NCBI GenBank assembly: GCA_963721585.1
Contig: CAVRJN010000008.1
Span: forward strand, 744,001 to 808,000
Direction of reading: 5' to 3'
Length of the DNA: 64,000 nucleotides
Source of the DNA: Bog-473 sp963721585
GTDB taxonomy: Bacteria; Actinomycetota; Acidimicrobiia; Acidimicrobiales; RAAP-2
The translations under genes and the position numbers were made by a program. Positions 16,409 to 24,948 of the stretch are shown here, in pieces. Numbering within the stretch: the stretch's first letter is position 1; each line of letters begins with the position of its first letter. The notes under the pieces are model-generated. The model worked only from the letters and a program-made list of their open reading frames with translations. It had not been told where the DNA came from and ran no database searches.

Positions 16409-16611
16409 GTCCCGGGCTCGGTGGCCGGCGGGATGATCCAGTGGAGGTGGTGTTCGGCCTCGAAGTAGCGGACCCAGATGTCCTCGATGTCCTCGACGTG
16501 CTTGGTGCTCAGATAGGCCTCGCGGGCCCATTTCTCCATCTCGGCGATCCGCTCGGCCGCTCGCTGCACCTCATCTGATGTGAGCGCCCTGAATTCCTGA
16601 TGACCCGACAT
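16402..16611 (-). CDS. Small hypothetical protein, 69 residues
   Basis: Not recognised as a named family. The sequence is well-behaved protein (amphipathic helices TSDEVQRAAERIAEMEKWAREAYL and HVEDIEDIWVRYFEAEHHLHWI) without membrane segments or cysteines. A Shine-Dalgarno GGAGGT lies about nine bases before the ATG. It is convergent with catalase. Confidence 0.6.
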   Translation of the reverse strand: MSGHQEFRALTSDEVQRAAERIAEMEKWAREAYLSTKHVEDIEDIWVRYFEAEHHLHWIIPPATEPGTS

Positions 16612-17188
16612 GACGTCTCGACCTCCGGCGCGAACCGACGCGGAGAGGGCAGCGGCACACCCGGATCAGCACGGTTCCTCTCCTCTTTCAGGCCGCATGT
16701 TACCGGACGTCATTCGGAGCCTCGAGGACCGGATCTCACCACGACAACATCGGAGCCACGACACTGAGCACCAGCGTGACGGCAACAAGAGAACGCACCG
16801 CCCTGCTCAGCAGTCTGGGTGACGACGCCGTGAGCCGTGCACTGCTCGGTCAGGAGGACCTGCTCGTCCACGCCGTGACCTTCGTCGGTCAACCGCTCTT
16901 GCGCCGCGGCCGCGAGGCAGGGGCGGCGCAAGACCCATTCGTGGCCCGGGTGCGGAGTCCGGGACGAGACGACCTCATCGTCCAGCCCCGACGGCGAAGC
17001 CGACCTGGCCGTCGGCCCCCGAGACGGACCGAGCGACGTCGAGGGGGATCCCGCCGCTCGACTCCTGTTGCTCTTGGGGAGAAAACCGACCCCTTTCAGC
17101 CGTCTCTCCGGGACAAGCGATGGAGCAGTCGCCCCCCAGCTGCAGGCTCTTCTGGCCGGCTACTGACTCCCGTCAGCGCCCCTCCGAG
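16612..17188. other. 577-bp stretch with no supported gene
   Basis: Open frames exist on both strands (for example 16776-17204 plus) but are Arg/Pro-rich, without domain-like sequence or a credible ribosome binding site. I see no tRNA, array or strong hairpin. Confidence 0.5.
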
Positions 17189-18112
17189 CTACGCCCGGCG
17201 GTAGTAGTGGTCCTCCCCGAGGTCCTCCAGCAGGCTCGGTCCGGTTGGCTCCCAGCCGAGCAATTCCCGGGTGATGGCCGCACTGGCGGGACTGTCCATT
17301 CCGACGAAGTGCCCGAGGGGGGCGAAGTGCTCGGCCGCGTCAGCCGCGTGCACCGACGCCGTCGGGACGTCGAGGTGACGACCCATCGCTTCTGCGATCT
17401 CGCGGAAGGGCACGCCGTCGTCACCCACCGCATGCAAGACAGAACCGGCGGGCGCGGCCTCGACGGCGAGGCGGGCCAGCCTGGCCGCGTCGGAACGGTG
17501 CACCGCCGGCCAGCGGTTGGTGCCGTCACCCACGTAGCCGGACACGCCCCGCTCGCGGGCGATCGCCACGAAGGTCGCCATGAACCCGTTGTCGCCGTCG
17601 CCGTGAACGCTCGGCGGGAGACGCAGCACGGACGAACGGACCCCGACGCCCCTGAGCGACAGCACGAAGAGGCCGGTGGCGGCCCGGAGCCCTGCGGGAT
17701 TGGCCCGAATCTCGACCCCGGGCACCAACCCGTCCTCCTCGGTGGCGACCCGCCCGGTCGCCAGCCCGAGCAGGCCCGATGCGAGCACGAGGGGCCGGTC
17801 AGAACCAGCGAGGGCAGCACCCATCGCCTCCACCGCCCCCCGGTCCGCTGCTGCGGCGGCCGGGAAATCGCCGCCGAAGGCCACCTCGTGCTGGAAGGCC
17901 AGATGGATCACCCCGTCCGAGTCGGCCGCCGCCTTCGCCAGGCCGTCCGGCTCGTCGAGATCACCCCGGTGCACCGTGGCGCCTGCTGTCTCCAGACGCT
18001 GCGCCGACTCCTCGGAACGTGCGAGGCCGACCACCTCGTGGCCGGCCTCCAGCAGGTCGGACACGGTCGCCGAGCCGATCCAGCCCGATGCGCCGGTAAC
18101 AAAGATTCTCAT
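17189..18112 (-). CDS. Atypical/extended SDR, NAD(P)-dependent epimerase-like
   Basis: The 307-residue protein opens with the nucleotide-binding GASGWIGSATVSDLLEAGHEVVGLAR (G-x-x-G-x-x-G). It continues as an NAD-dependent epimerase/dehydratase-like protein (GDGDNGFMATFVAIARERG, NRWPAVHRSDAARL). The usual Y-x-x-x-K catalytic pair is not obvious, which fits the atypical SDR group. It is divergent from a TetR gene that probably represses it, via duplicated boxes in the 86-bp intergenic region. Substrate unknown. Confidence 0.82.
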   Translation of the reverse strand: MRIFVTGASGWIGSATVSDLLEAGHEVVGLARSEESAQRLETAGATVHRGDLDEPDGLAKAAADSDGVIHLAFQHEVAFGGDFPAAAAADRGAVEAMGAALAGSDRPLVLASGLLGLATGRVATEEDGLVPGVEIRANPAGLRAATGLFVLSLRGVGVRSSVLRLPPSVHGDGDNGFMATFVAIARERGVSGYVGDGTNRWPAVHRSDAARLARLAVEAAPAGSVLHAVGDDGVPFREIAEAMGRHLDVPTASVHAADAAEHFAPLGHFVGMDSPASAAITRELLGWEPTGPSLLEDLGEDHYYRRA

Positions 18113-18132
18113 TGGGACCCTCCAGAACGAAG

Positions 18133-18179
18133 CTGATGTCAGTAACTGCCATCAAACCTAGCCCTGATGTCTGTGACTG
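18133..18179. promoter_or_regulatory. Duplicated operator-like boxes between SDR and TetR genes
   Basis: CTGATGTCAGTAACTG (18133-18148) and CTGATGTCTGTGACTG (18164-18179) are direct repeats 31 bp apart. The first contains the palindrome CAGT-A-ACTG and both share GTC-x-GT-x-ACTG. The position between divergent SDR and TetR start codons makes this the likely TetR operator pair controlling both genes. Confidence 0.6.
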
Positions 18180-18198
18180 TCAACACTAGGATGAATCC

Positions 18199-18768
18199 AT
18201 GGGCCGATGGCAACCGGACAGTCGTGGACGACTGCAGGAAGCCGCTCTCGCCCTTTACTCGGAACGGGGGTTCGACCAGACCACCGCTGCCCAGATCGCC
18301 GAACGAGCCGGCCTCACCGAGCGGACCTTCTTCCGGCATTTCGCCGACAAGCGGGAAGTGCTCTTCGGTGGATCAGCGCTCCTCAAGGAGCGGATCGTGG
18401 CAGCCGTGGCCGGGGCTCCGGCGACCGACGGAGCGCTCGATGCCGTGTCCGTGGGCCTCGACGCCGCTGCAGCCATGCTCGGGGAGTCGCGCCGCGACAT
18501 GGCGCTCCAGCGTCAGGCGGTGTTGGCCGCCAATCCCGAACTGCGCGAGCGCGAATTGGCCAAGCTGGCGGACTACGCCGCCACGATCGCCGCCACGTTG
18601 CGTCAGCGCGGTGCGAGCGAGCCTCAGGCAACCTTGGCCGCCGAGTCCGGGATGACAGTTCTGCGCGTCGCCATGCAGCGGTGGGCCACCGGAGAAGACG
18701 GCCGAGAACTCCATGCGATCATGCGCGACGCGGTCGCCGAACTCCGGGCGGTGACGGCTGACGGCTGA
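18199..18768 (+). CDS. TetR-family transcriptional regulator
   Basis: The 189-residue protein has a standard TetR N-terminal HTH: LQEAALALYSERGFDQTTAAQIAERAGLTERTFFRHFADKREVLF. The C-terminal helical domain would bind an inducer. It is divergent from an SDR gene, with paired repeats between them, the usual arrangement for local autoregulation. The gene ends in a short triplicated TGACGGC. Confidence 0.9.
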   Translation: MGRWQPDSRGRLQEAALALYSERGFDQTTAAQIAERAGLTERTFFRHFADKREVLFGGSALLKERIVAAVAGAPATDGALDAVSVGLDAAAAMLGESRRDMALQRQAVLAANPELRERELAKLADYAATIAATLRQRGASEPQATLAAESGMTVLRVAMQRWATGEDGRELHAIMRDAVAELRAVTADG

Positions 18769-18791
18769 CGGCTAGGTAGGGAGACCTTGGT

Positions 18792-19424
18792 CTACGACGC
18801 GAGCGTCGGGCGGATCAACCCGCCGGCCAACTCCGCCAGCTCGACGAGGACAGCCACCACTTCGGCCACCACCCCGTCCGCCCTGGGGACGAGATGGTCC
18901 CCGAGCTCACCGATCCCGCGCAGTCCTGGTGGCAACTCGATCTGAATGCCGTGCGCAGAGGGCAGATTGGCGGGATTGTCGGGATGGAATCCGAGCCGCA
19001 CCCGCTCGTCGGCGACGTGGTACCCGGCAATTCGGTCATGCAGCAGTCGACGTGCGGCGTCCAACATGTCTCGGTTCCGCCCTCCCACGATGATCCCTCG
19101 AAGTGGTCCGGCCTGAGGCCCCCGAAGCGCGGGTCCATACGGCTCGATCACCGGTCCTCTCCCGGGATCCACCCAGACGGAGAATCCATCGCGTCCGAAT
19201 CCGTGCACGGAGATTGCGATGTCCACGTGCTGCAAGAACTCCCGCAATCGTTCCGAGTCGTCAGGATTGTGCAGCCGCGAGGTGAGATGGACTCGCAACC
19301 CGCTCGGTTGAACGATGGCGTAGTAGGAGGCTCCGGATTGCTCGGCCGCCCGACGGGCGAGTTGGTCCGTCCCCCGATCCTGCGATCCACCATGCAGCGC
19401 CATGAACCCAACGGCGGAACGCAA
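18792..19424 (-). CDS. Poly-gamma-glutamate hydrolase-like protein (PF05908-type)
   Basis: The first residues after the start read FMALHGGSQDRGTDQLARRAAEQSGASYYAI, matching the zinc-binding opening of poly-gamma-glutamate hydrolase/YjqB-like proteins. HVDIAISVHGFGRDGFSVWVDPG gives the second conserved His region. The fold would cleave gamma-glutamyl links; several homologs are of phage origin. The only standard start is TTG at 19424. The same frame is homology-like further upstream (DLAELLSLPGVKEECVL) but has no ATG/GTG/TTG before an in-frame stop near 19558. The N-terminus may therefore be damaged or start non-canonically. GC content looks lower than in the flanks. Confidence 0.7.
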   Translation of the reverse strand: MRSAVGFMALHGGSQDRGTDQLARRAAEQSGASYYAIVQPSGLRVHLTSRLHNPDDSERLREFLQHVDIAISVHGFGRDGFSVWVDPGRGPVIEPYGPALRGPQAGPLRGIIVGGRNRDMLDAARRLLHDRIAGYHVADERVRLGFHPDNPANLPSAHGIQIELPPGLRGIGELGDHLVPRADGVVAEVVAVLVELAELAGGLIRPTLAS

Positions 19425-19600
19425 GACACACTCTTCTTTGACGCCGGGCAGACTGAGGAGTTCAGCGAGGTCGATGGCATCAGTTTGCCACCGGACAAGC
19501 AGCCCCTTCCGCGTTCTGGCGGATTCCCGGTACCACGCATCGCATCTCTTTGTCTCGGGCCTCCGTCAGCGATCTGCGCGGCGTTACTGACCTCCGGAGC

Positions 19601-20725
19601 TCACATGGACTTCGGGCCCTGCCGCAGAACGGTCAGACCGGGTAAGTCACCATCTTTGAGCAAGGCGACCGCGCTACCGGTGGCACTCACGAACTCTGCG
19701 GATTCAGGAACGAGCCCATGTCGCCCCAAAACGCTCAAGAGGGCATCTCCTCCGAGCACGATCCTCGCTTGACTCTCCACGAGAGCCTGACCGACGGCAA
19801 GGGTCCCACCTGCGAATCGATCGTCTTCCACCTTGCCGAGCGATCCAACCCACAAGATGGTCCCTGCTCCCCGAAGCACATCGCCGTATTCGAAACCAGT
19901 ATTCGGTCCGATGTCGCCGATAGAACCGTCGCAACGATCCGTTGGGTCAGAGGTCATCGTGCTTCCGTCGCTGCGCTCCCAAACGAGGTCCGACGGAAGA
20001 TGGATCGGATGGTGGATGGTGCTGCCGACGCCATACGCGTGACGACATTCTTCGAGGAACTCAGCGGATTCTCCCGTGTGTGGCTGGTGACCGATTGCTC
20101 CCAGGAAGGGTTGCGACATCTGGCCGCCTACGAGTACCGCATCGGCGCGCAAAACCAGTGAGTAGAGATTCCGGATGCGATCCAACGTGTCGCGGCTGCC
20201 CAGCACGACAACGAGAGGACGTTCTGGCTGCGTGAAGAGTGGCTCGAGCACCTTGAGGTCTCGTTGCAGCTGACGACCGGCCGCGCAAGGCAGCAGCGTC
20301 GGTGGTCCAACGATCGATGCCAAGGAGGTCGAAGAGTGCTGGAAGTCATCGTTGACGAAGAGATCTTGCCCCTCCAGCAGCGACGTGAGGAGATCCGGGT
20401 CATCGTGTGCGCCGTCCCACTCGCTCAAGTTCGGGGCCACCGTCACTCCCGGATAGAGCCGTTGGAGCGCGTCCGAAATCAGCGCATAGAGATCGGGGTC
20501 GCCCGCAGAGCCGAGCGTCCCTTGGTGACCGCACACGGTCACTTCCGCATGATGCTCGCGAAGCCATCGTAGAGTGGGACCGATCTGTCGGAGGTGCCGC
20601 GACTGATCAAGATTCCCGATAGACCCCAGGGGGACGTCGAGGTCGACTCGAACCAGCACATGTCGGCCCGTAGCGTCCGGAAGATCTTCGAGACTCGGCA
20701 CGCCTAACTGAAGGTATTCGTCCAC
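19601..20725 (-). CDS. Divergent phosphoglycerate kinase-like protein, probably not a normal PGK
   Basis: The 374-residue protein keeps the PGK two-domain outline: HVLVRVDLDVPLG for RVDFNVP, DLFVNDDFQHSSTSLASIVG for FVNDAF...AH, GPNTGFEYGDVLRGAGTILWVGSLG for the DIGP...WNGPMG segment, and ARIVLGGDALL near the C-terminus. Key catalytic motifs are lost: SHLGRP becomes CGHQG, GGAKVSDK becomes GSRDTLDR, GGGDS becomes GGDAL and STGGGA becomes SATGS. It is also about 20 residues shorter than usual. It is probably a paralog with another or no kinase activity. The GTG start follows AGGAGACA. Confidence 0.75.
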   Translation of the reverse strand: MDEYLQLGVPSLEDLPDATGRHVLVRVDLDVPLGSIGNLDQSRHLRQIGPTLRWLREHHAEVTVCGHQGTLGSAGDPDLYALISDALQRLYPGVTVAPNLSEWDGAHDDPDLLTSLLEGQDLFVNDDFQHSSTSLASIVGPPTLLPCAAGRQLQRDLKVLEPLFTQPERPLVVVLGSRDTLDRIRNLYSLVLRADAVLVGGQMSQPFLGAIGHQPHTGESAEFLEECRHAYGVGSTIHHPIHLPSDLVWERSDGSTMTSDPTDRCDGSIGDIGPNTGFEYGDVLRGAGTILWVGSLGKVEDDRFAGGTLAVGQALVESQARIVLGGDALLSVLGRHGLVPESAEFVSATGSAVALLKDGDLPGLTVLRQGPKSM

Positions 20726-21221
20726 TGTCTCCTACTCTGCCATGCCAACGGCCGCCTCAACCCGTCTGCGTACATCTGCGACTACGACCAGTCCACCTAC
20801 CGGTTCGTCATTCGAAGGCTGCCCGTCAACGGCGGGCCTCCTGGCGTTGCCGACCTGATCACCCCTGAACCAGCGGAACGAAGACGTCGTCGACCGATCC
20901 CGGTCGCGATCTTCTTCAATCCCAGAACGCCTGCGCGTAGGCGCCGACCCCAGGGATATCCCGGCCCCACGGGCTGAGAAGTTCGGCGACCGATGCCACG
21001 GCGCCATGGATCCCCTTGAAGGAGTGGGGTCATAGGGAGGTGTCCCGACCGGCTTCGAGTCGAGGAGGTCCTCCGGGCCGGTCGCGGTTTGGCCGAGGCT
21101 TGGCTCCGAACATGTTGCGGATCGTTTTCACGTCCGGACGCGACCTCGTGCCGCCGCATCCATCAGGAACAGCCCCCTCGTGGGGCTTCCGAACCCGTCG
21201 TGGCGAATCCGAGTGTCTGTG
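20726..21221. other. Non-coding stretch, possible ORF remnant
   Basis: No intact gene is supported. On the minus strand around 20930-21030 a short frame reads FKGIHGAVASVAELLSPWGR, followed by DIPGVGAYAQAFWD and a stop. It is protein-like in composition but bounded by stops, so it may be a remnant. The other frames are Arg-rich. I see nothing else in it. Confidence 0.35.
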
Positions 21222-21258
21222 CTATACATGTGTATCTTTAACTAATCCACTGTATAGT
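21222..21258 (+). promoter_or_regulatory. Promoter/operator region of the ABC exporter-TetR operon
   Basis: ATACATGTGTAT (21224-21235) is a palindrome (ATACA-TG-TGTAT). A wider inverted repeat is formed by CTATACA (21222-21228) and TGTATAG (21251-21257). TATAGT (21253-21258) is a good -10 candidate, 19 bases before the start codon. The AT-rich patch stands out sharply here. The operon's own TetR, encoded third, is the likely binder. Confidence 0.6.
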
Positions 21259-21276
21259 CCTGGAGGCGACCCAGCC

Positions 21277-22173
21277 ATGTCGAACGTGGCCCTACGCACG
21301 GACGGCCTCACGAAACGCTTTGGCGACCTGGTCGCGCTCGATCACCTGGATCTCGAAGTCGCCCAGGGCGAGGTGGTCGGTTATCTCGGACCCAACGGGG
21401 CGGGCAAGACGACCACGATCCGCCTGCTTCTGGGGCTGAGCCGCCCGACCGATGGGCGAGCGGAGATCTTCGGGCTCGACTGCCAGCGCCAGCCCGTGGA
21501 GACCCATCGTCGGCTGGCCTTCGTCGCCGGGGAGGCCAACCTGTGGCCGTCGCTGACCGGTGCCGAGACCCTGGCTCTGCTTGGCCGCGTCCACGGCAAG
21601 GTCGACGAGGCCTATCGGGACAAGCTGATCGAGCGGTTCGATCTGGATCCCACCAAGAAGGTGCGCGCCTACTCCAAGGGCAACCACCAGAAGGTCATCC
21701 TGATCGCCGCCTTGATGGTCCGGCCCGACCTGCTCGTCCTCGACGAGCCGACCAGCGGGCTCGATCCGTTGATGGAGCGGGCGTTCCGCCACTGCGTCCA
21801 TGAGGCCAGAGATCGGGGCCAGACCGTGTTCCTCTCGTCACACATGATGAGCGAGGTGGAGGCTCTGTGTGACCGGGTGGGCATTTTGCGCGACGGGAAA
21901 CTGGTCGAGATGGGAACGCTCGACGAGATGCGTCACCTGAGTGCGCTCACCGTCGAGGCGAGGTTCGACGGAGTGATCCCCGATCTCTCTGCGGTACCGG
22001 GGGTTAGCGCAGTGGAGGCCGATGGTTCCATGGTGCGTTGCCAGGTCCGTGGGTCCATCGAGCCGTTGGTCAAGGTCCTGGCTGCGGCCGGGGTGACCGA
22101 GCTGTTGAGCCGCGAGCCATCGCTCGAAGAGCTGTTCCTCGCACAATACGGGTCAGACGGCCATGCAGGCTGA
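21277..22173 (+). CDS. ABC transporter ATP-binding protein
   Basis: The 298-residue protein contains all ABC motifs: Walker A GPNGAGKTTTIRLLLG, a signature region in which YSKGNHQKVILIAAL replaces canonical LSGGQ (typical of drug/polyketide exporters of the DrrA/BcrA type), Walker B LLVLDEPTSGLDPL, and H-loop VFLSSHMMSEVEALC. A C-terminal about 80-residue extension follows. The ATG has GGAGG ten bases upstream. It overlaps the permease gene by 11 bases, and together they would form an ATP-driven exporter of a hydrophobic compound. Confidence 0.92.
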   Translation: MSNVALRTDGLTKRFGDLVALDHLDLEVAQGEVVGYLGPNGAGKTTTIRLLLGLSRPTDGRAEIFGLDCQRQPVETHRRLAFVAGEANLWPSLTGAETLALLGRVHGKVDEAYRDKLIERFDLDPTKKVRAYSKGNHQKVILIAALMVRPDLLVLDEPTSGLDPLMERAFRHCVHEARDRGQTVFLSSHMMSEVEALCDRVGILRDGKLVEMGTLDEMRHLSALTVEARFDGVIPDLSAVPGVSAVEADGSMVRCQVRGSIEPLVKVLAAAGVTELLSREPSLEELFLAQYGSDGHAG

Positions 22174-23818
22174 TCTCGGGATCCGCGCGCGAATCGCCGC
22201 GCCGGTGCAGGCCAGCGGACCGCCGGCCACCGTGGTCGCTGCGTTCAACACGCGCAAGGCGATCCGCTCGGGGATCTTGTGGGGTTACATCTTTGGCATC
22301 GCCATCGCCTCGTCGGAGGTCAGCTACGTCAAGCTCTACAAGACGCCGGCACAACGCGAAGCCCTTGCTGCCACCTACGGCACCAGCAAGGCGACGAGCG
22401 CCCTCTTTGGACCCGCCCCACAGCTGCAGACCGTCAGCGGTTTCACGGTCTTCAAGATCTCCATGACGCTCATGATCCTCGGCGCCGTGTGGGGGCTGCT
22501 TACGAGCACCCGGTTGCTGCGCGGTGAGGAAGACAGTGGGCGTTGGGATCTTTTCCTCTGCGGCCAGACGACCCGTCGGGGTGCCACAGCCCAGGTGATC
22601 GCCGGCCTGGGAGCCGGTTTGGTGACCCTCTGGGTGATCACCGCAATCATCGCTCTGCTCTCGGGGCTGCAATCGAGCGTCGGAATCCGCGCCGGCCCGT
22701 CGCTCTACTTCTCCGCGGCGATGGTGTCCACCGCCGGAATGTTTCTCGCCGTCGGGGCCGTGACGAGCCAACTGGCGGCCACCCGCCGCCAGGCGGTCTC
22801 GTTCGGGGCGGTGTTCCTCGGAGTCAGCTACGGCGTGCGGCTCATCGCCGACGCGGGCGTGGGTCTCCACGGACTCATCTGGGCCTCGCCGCTGGGGTGG
22901 GTGGAGGAACTGCGACCGCTCACGTCGCCCCGACCCGAGGCCCTGCTGCCGATCGCGGCCTTCACCGCGGTCTTGGTCGTTGTCGCAGTGCACCTCGCCG
23001 GCACTCGCGATGCAGGGGCGAGCGTCGTGGCAGACCGGAACCATGGCGAAACCCATCTCGGGCTGCTGTACGGTCCGAGTGGACTCGCCATCCGCTTGAT
23101 GCGGGCGACGATCATCGGCTGGTGGGCCGCCATCGGCCTCTCGGCTCTGGTGTACGGATTCATCGCGAAATCAACCGGCTCCACGGTCTCGGGCTCGGTC
23201 AAAGAGGTGCTCTCCAAGCTGGGAGCGACCGGCAACGGGGCCGCCGCGGTGTTTGGCGTGTGCTTCCTCGTAGAGGCGATCCTGATCGGCTTCGTCGCCG
23301 CCGGCCAGGTCACGGCGGCACGCTCCGAGGAGTCGGAGGGCCGGCTCGACCACTTCGTGGTCCGCCCGGTGTCCCGAAGCGCGTGGCTCGGGGGGAGGCT
23401 CCTCGTGGCGCTCACCGTGTTGGTGCTGAGCGGCGTTGTGGCCGGCATGCTGGGCTGGCTCGGAGCCGCCAGCCAGCACACCGGATTGAGCTTCTCGAGC
23501 CTGCTCGGGGCGGGCATCAATCTCGTGCCACCGGCGATCGTCATCTTGGGGATCGGCGTGCTGACCTTCGGCATCCGACCCCGTACCACGTCGATCGTGG
23601 TCTATGCCGTGCTGGGCTGGTCTGCCCTCATCGTCGTCGTGGGCGGATTCGGCACCGTGAGCCACTGGGTCCTCGACACCTCGGTGTTCCACGACATGGC
23701 CTCGGCTCCCGGCGTGTCACCAAACTGGGAGGCGAACGGCATCATGACCGCCGTAGGTATCGCCGCCGCGCTCGTCGGGGGGCTGGCCTTCAGGAGACGG
23801 GACCTGCAGGGAGCATGA
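22163..23818 (+). CDS. ABC exporter permease (polyketide-antibiotic exporter type)
   Basis: The 551-residue membrane protein has two homologous halves of about six helices each. Characteristic cytoplasmic loops are LLRGEEDSGRWDLFLCGQTTRRGA and RSEESEGRLDHFVVRPVSRSAWLGGRLLVA, the latter near residue 390. These repeated E-E-x-G-R-x-(E/D) loops mark the ABC-2-like exporters next to DrrA-type ATPases. It overlaps the ATPase gene upstream and the TetR gene downstream (ATGA), a three-gene operon. Confidence 0.88.
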   Translation: MQADLGIRARIAAPVQASGPPATVVAAFNTRKAIRSGILWGYIFGIAIASSEVSYVKLYKTPAQREALAATYGTSKATSALFGPAPQLQTVSGFTVFKISMTLMILGAVWGLLTSTRLLRGEEDSGRWDLFLCGQTTRRGATAQVIAGLGAGLVTLWVITAIIALLSGLQSSVGIRAGPSLYFSAAMVSTAGMFLAVGAVTSQLAATRRQAVSFGAVFLGVSYGVRLIADAGVGLHGLIWASPLGWVEELRPLTSPRPEALLPIAAFTAVLVVVAVHLAGTRDAGASVVADRNHGETHLGLLYGPSGLAIRLMRATIIGWWAAIGLSALVYGFIAKSTGSTVSGSVKEVLSKLGATGNGAAAVFGVCFLVEAILIGFVAAGQVTAARSEESEGRLDHFVVRPVSRSAWLGGRLLVALTVLVLSGVVAGMLGWLGAASQHTGLSFSSLLGAGINLVPPAIVILGIGVLTFGIRPRTTSIVVYAVLGWSALIVVVGGFGTVSHWVLDTSVFHDMASAPGVSPNWEANGIMTAVGIAAALVGGLAFRRRDLQGA

Positions 23819-24486
23819 CCACCGAGCGAACAACTCCCTCTGGGTCCGCGGCCCTCCCGCTCAACGAGCGGTCCGTGGCCTTCGAGGACCTGACCGCCCG
23901 TGCGCGAATCCGTGAAGCGGCCCTCGAGCACTTTGCTCGTGATGGATACGACCGTGCGACGATCCGGGCGATCGCCAAGACGGCCGGCGTCTCCCCCGGA
24001 CTGCTGCGCCACCACTACGGATCGAAGGAGAACCTGCGGGAGGCGTGTGACCGCTACGTGTTCGAGATGCTGCACCGTGTCAACGCTGAGCTCCTCGAGG
24101 ATCCCGGCGCGACGGCACAATCCCAGCAGACATCCAAACCGTTCGGCCGTTACGTGGCGCGCTCCCTTGCCGACGGGTCCCCCACCGTAGGGCCGATCTT
24201 CGACGAATTGGTGGCGATGACCGAAACGTGGCTGACTCGTGCGGACGATTCCCGCACGGACGCGCCCACAGTCGATCGAAGGGTCCGCGCCGCACTGGTC
24301 ACCGCCATGAAGATCGGCATCCCGCTCCTCCACGAACATGTGTCCCGCGCTCTCGGCACCGACATATTCGGGCCCGAAGGGGATCGACTCATCGCGCTGG
24401 GGTTATTGGACATCTACTCGCACGCGCTGATCGACGATGATGTAGCCGCTTCCGCCGCAGCGGGCTACGAGGAGCCCCAACGGTAA
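23815..24486 (+). CDS. TetR-family regulator of the ABC exporter operon
   Basis: The 223-residue protein has the TetR HTH: ARIREAALEHFARDGYDRATIRAIAKTAGVSPGLLRHHYGSKENLREAC. The C-terminal domain resembles TetR_C regulators of drug exporters. The ATG overlaps the permease stop by four bases, so it is co-translated with the pump it probably represses. The palindromes at 21222-21257 are the candidate operator. Confidence 0.9.
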   Translation: MTTERTTPSGSAALPLNERSVAFEDLTARARIREAALEHFARDGYDRATIRAIAKTAGVSPGLLRHHYGSKENLREACDRYVFEMLHRVNAELLEDPGATAQSQQTSKPFGRYVARSLADGSPTVGPIFDELVAMTETWLTRADDSRTDAPTVDRRVRAALVTAMKIGIPLLHEHVSRALGTDIFGPEGDRLIALGLLDIYSHALIDDDVAASAAAGYEEPQR

Positions 24487-24499
24487 CTCGGCACCAGTC

Positions 24500-24795
24500 A
24501 GACGGCTGCCAAGCCAGCGCTACGTCGCCACGCGTCTTCGGCAACTCTTCCTGCGTGAGATGCCCGGCGTTCGGCACCACCACATGGTCGACCTGGGTCA
24601 TTCGGGCACATGGTCGACCTGGGTCATTCGGGCGGACCGCAACCCGTCCACGTAGTCGCCCATCAGGCCGCGCTCCTTCTCGCCGAAACACCGGTTCGTT
24701 ATCGACCACTTCCCGACCACTTCTCGAGCCTGCCACTCACCTCCGGCGGTCGGTTCAGAACGGTCGATCCCCTCGGCGACACGGTCGTCCGTCAT
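24500..24795 (-). pseudogene. Decayed ORF, possibly an alpha/beta-hydrolase C-terminus, split by a 26-bp duplication
   Basis: Two minus-strand frames join if one copy of the tandem 26-bp unit is removed. The upstream part reads REVVGKWSITNRCFGEKERG and MGDYVDGLRSARMTQVDHV. The downstream part continues VVVPNAGHLTQEELPKTRGD, which resembles the His-containing C-terminal segment of alpha/beta hydrolases (pattern G-H-x-x-Q-E-x-x-P). Because 26 is not a multiple of three, the duplication puts a stop directly after the first copy. Homology is by eye only. Confidence 0.35.
24581..24632. repeat. Perfect tandem duplication, 26-bp unit, two copies
   Basis: The unit beginning CACATGGTCGACCTGGGTCA occupies 24581-24606 and is repeated without change at 24607-24632. 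It is a recent or erroneous duplication inside the decayed ORF. Confidence 0.9.
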
Positions 24796-24948
24796 TTCAC
24801 GCGCCGACGCGGGTGGAACGTAGCTGATTCAAATCGACAGCATCGGAACACAGACCGGGGATCGGCTCGTCGTCCCTCGCGTCGCCCCAGGTCAGCGACC
24901 GGTTGTCGCTACGGGAGATCCATGGCCCGATACCGCGTCAAGCCCAGT

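Noticed and set aside
16776..17204. Plus-strand ORF of 142 codons
   Set aside because: Arg/Pro-rich composition, no domain, no ribosome binding site; overlaps the end of the SDR gene on the other strand.
20732..21007. 91-codon minus-strand ORF just upstream of the PGK-like gene
   Set aside because: Low-complexity Arg/Asp-rich middle, no homology-like segments, no clear ribosome binding site.
22543..23814. 647-codon ORF extending upstream of the second TetR
   Set aside because: The extension overlaps the permease in another frame and is Arg/Gly-rich; the TetR starts at the ATG at 23815.
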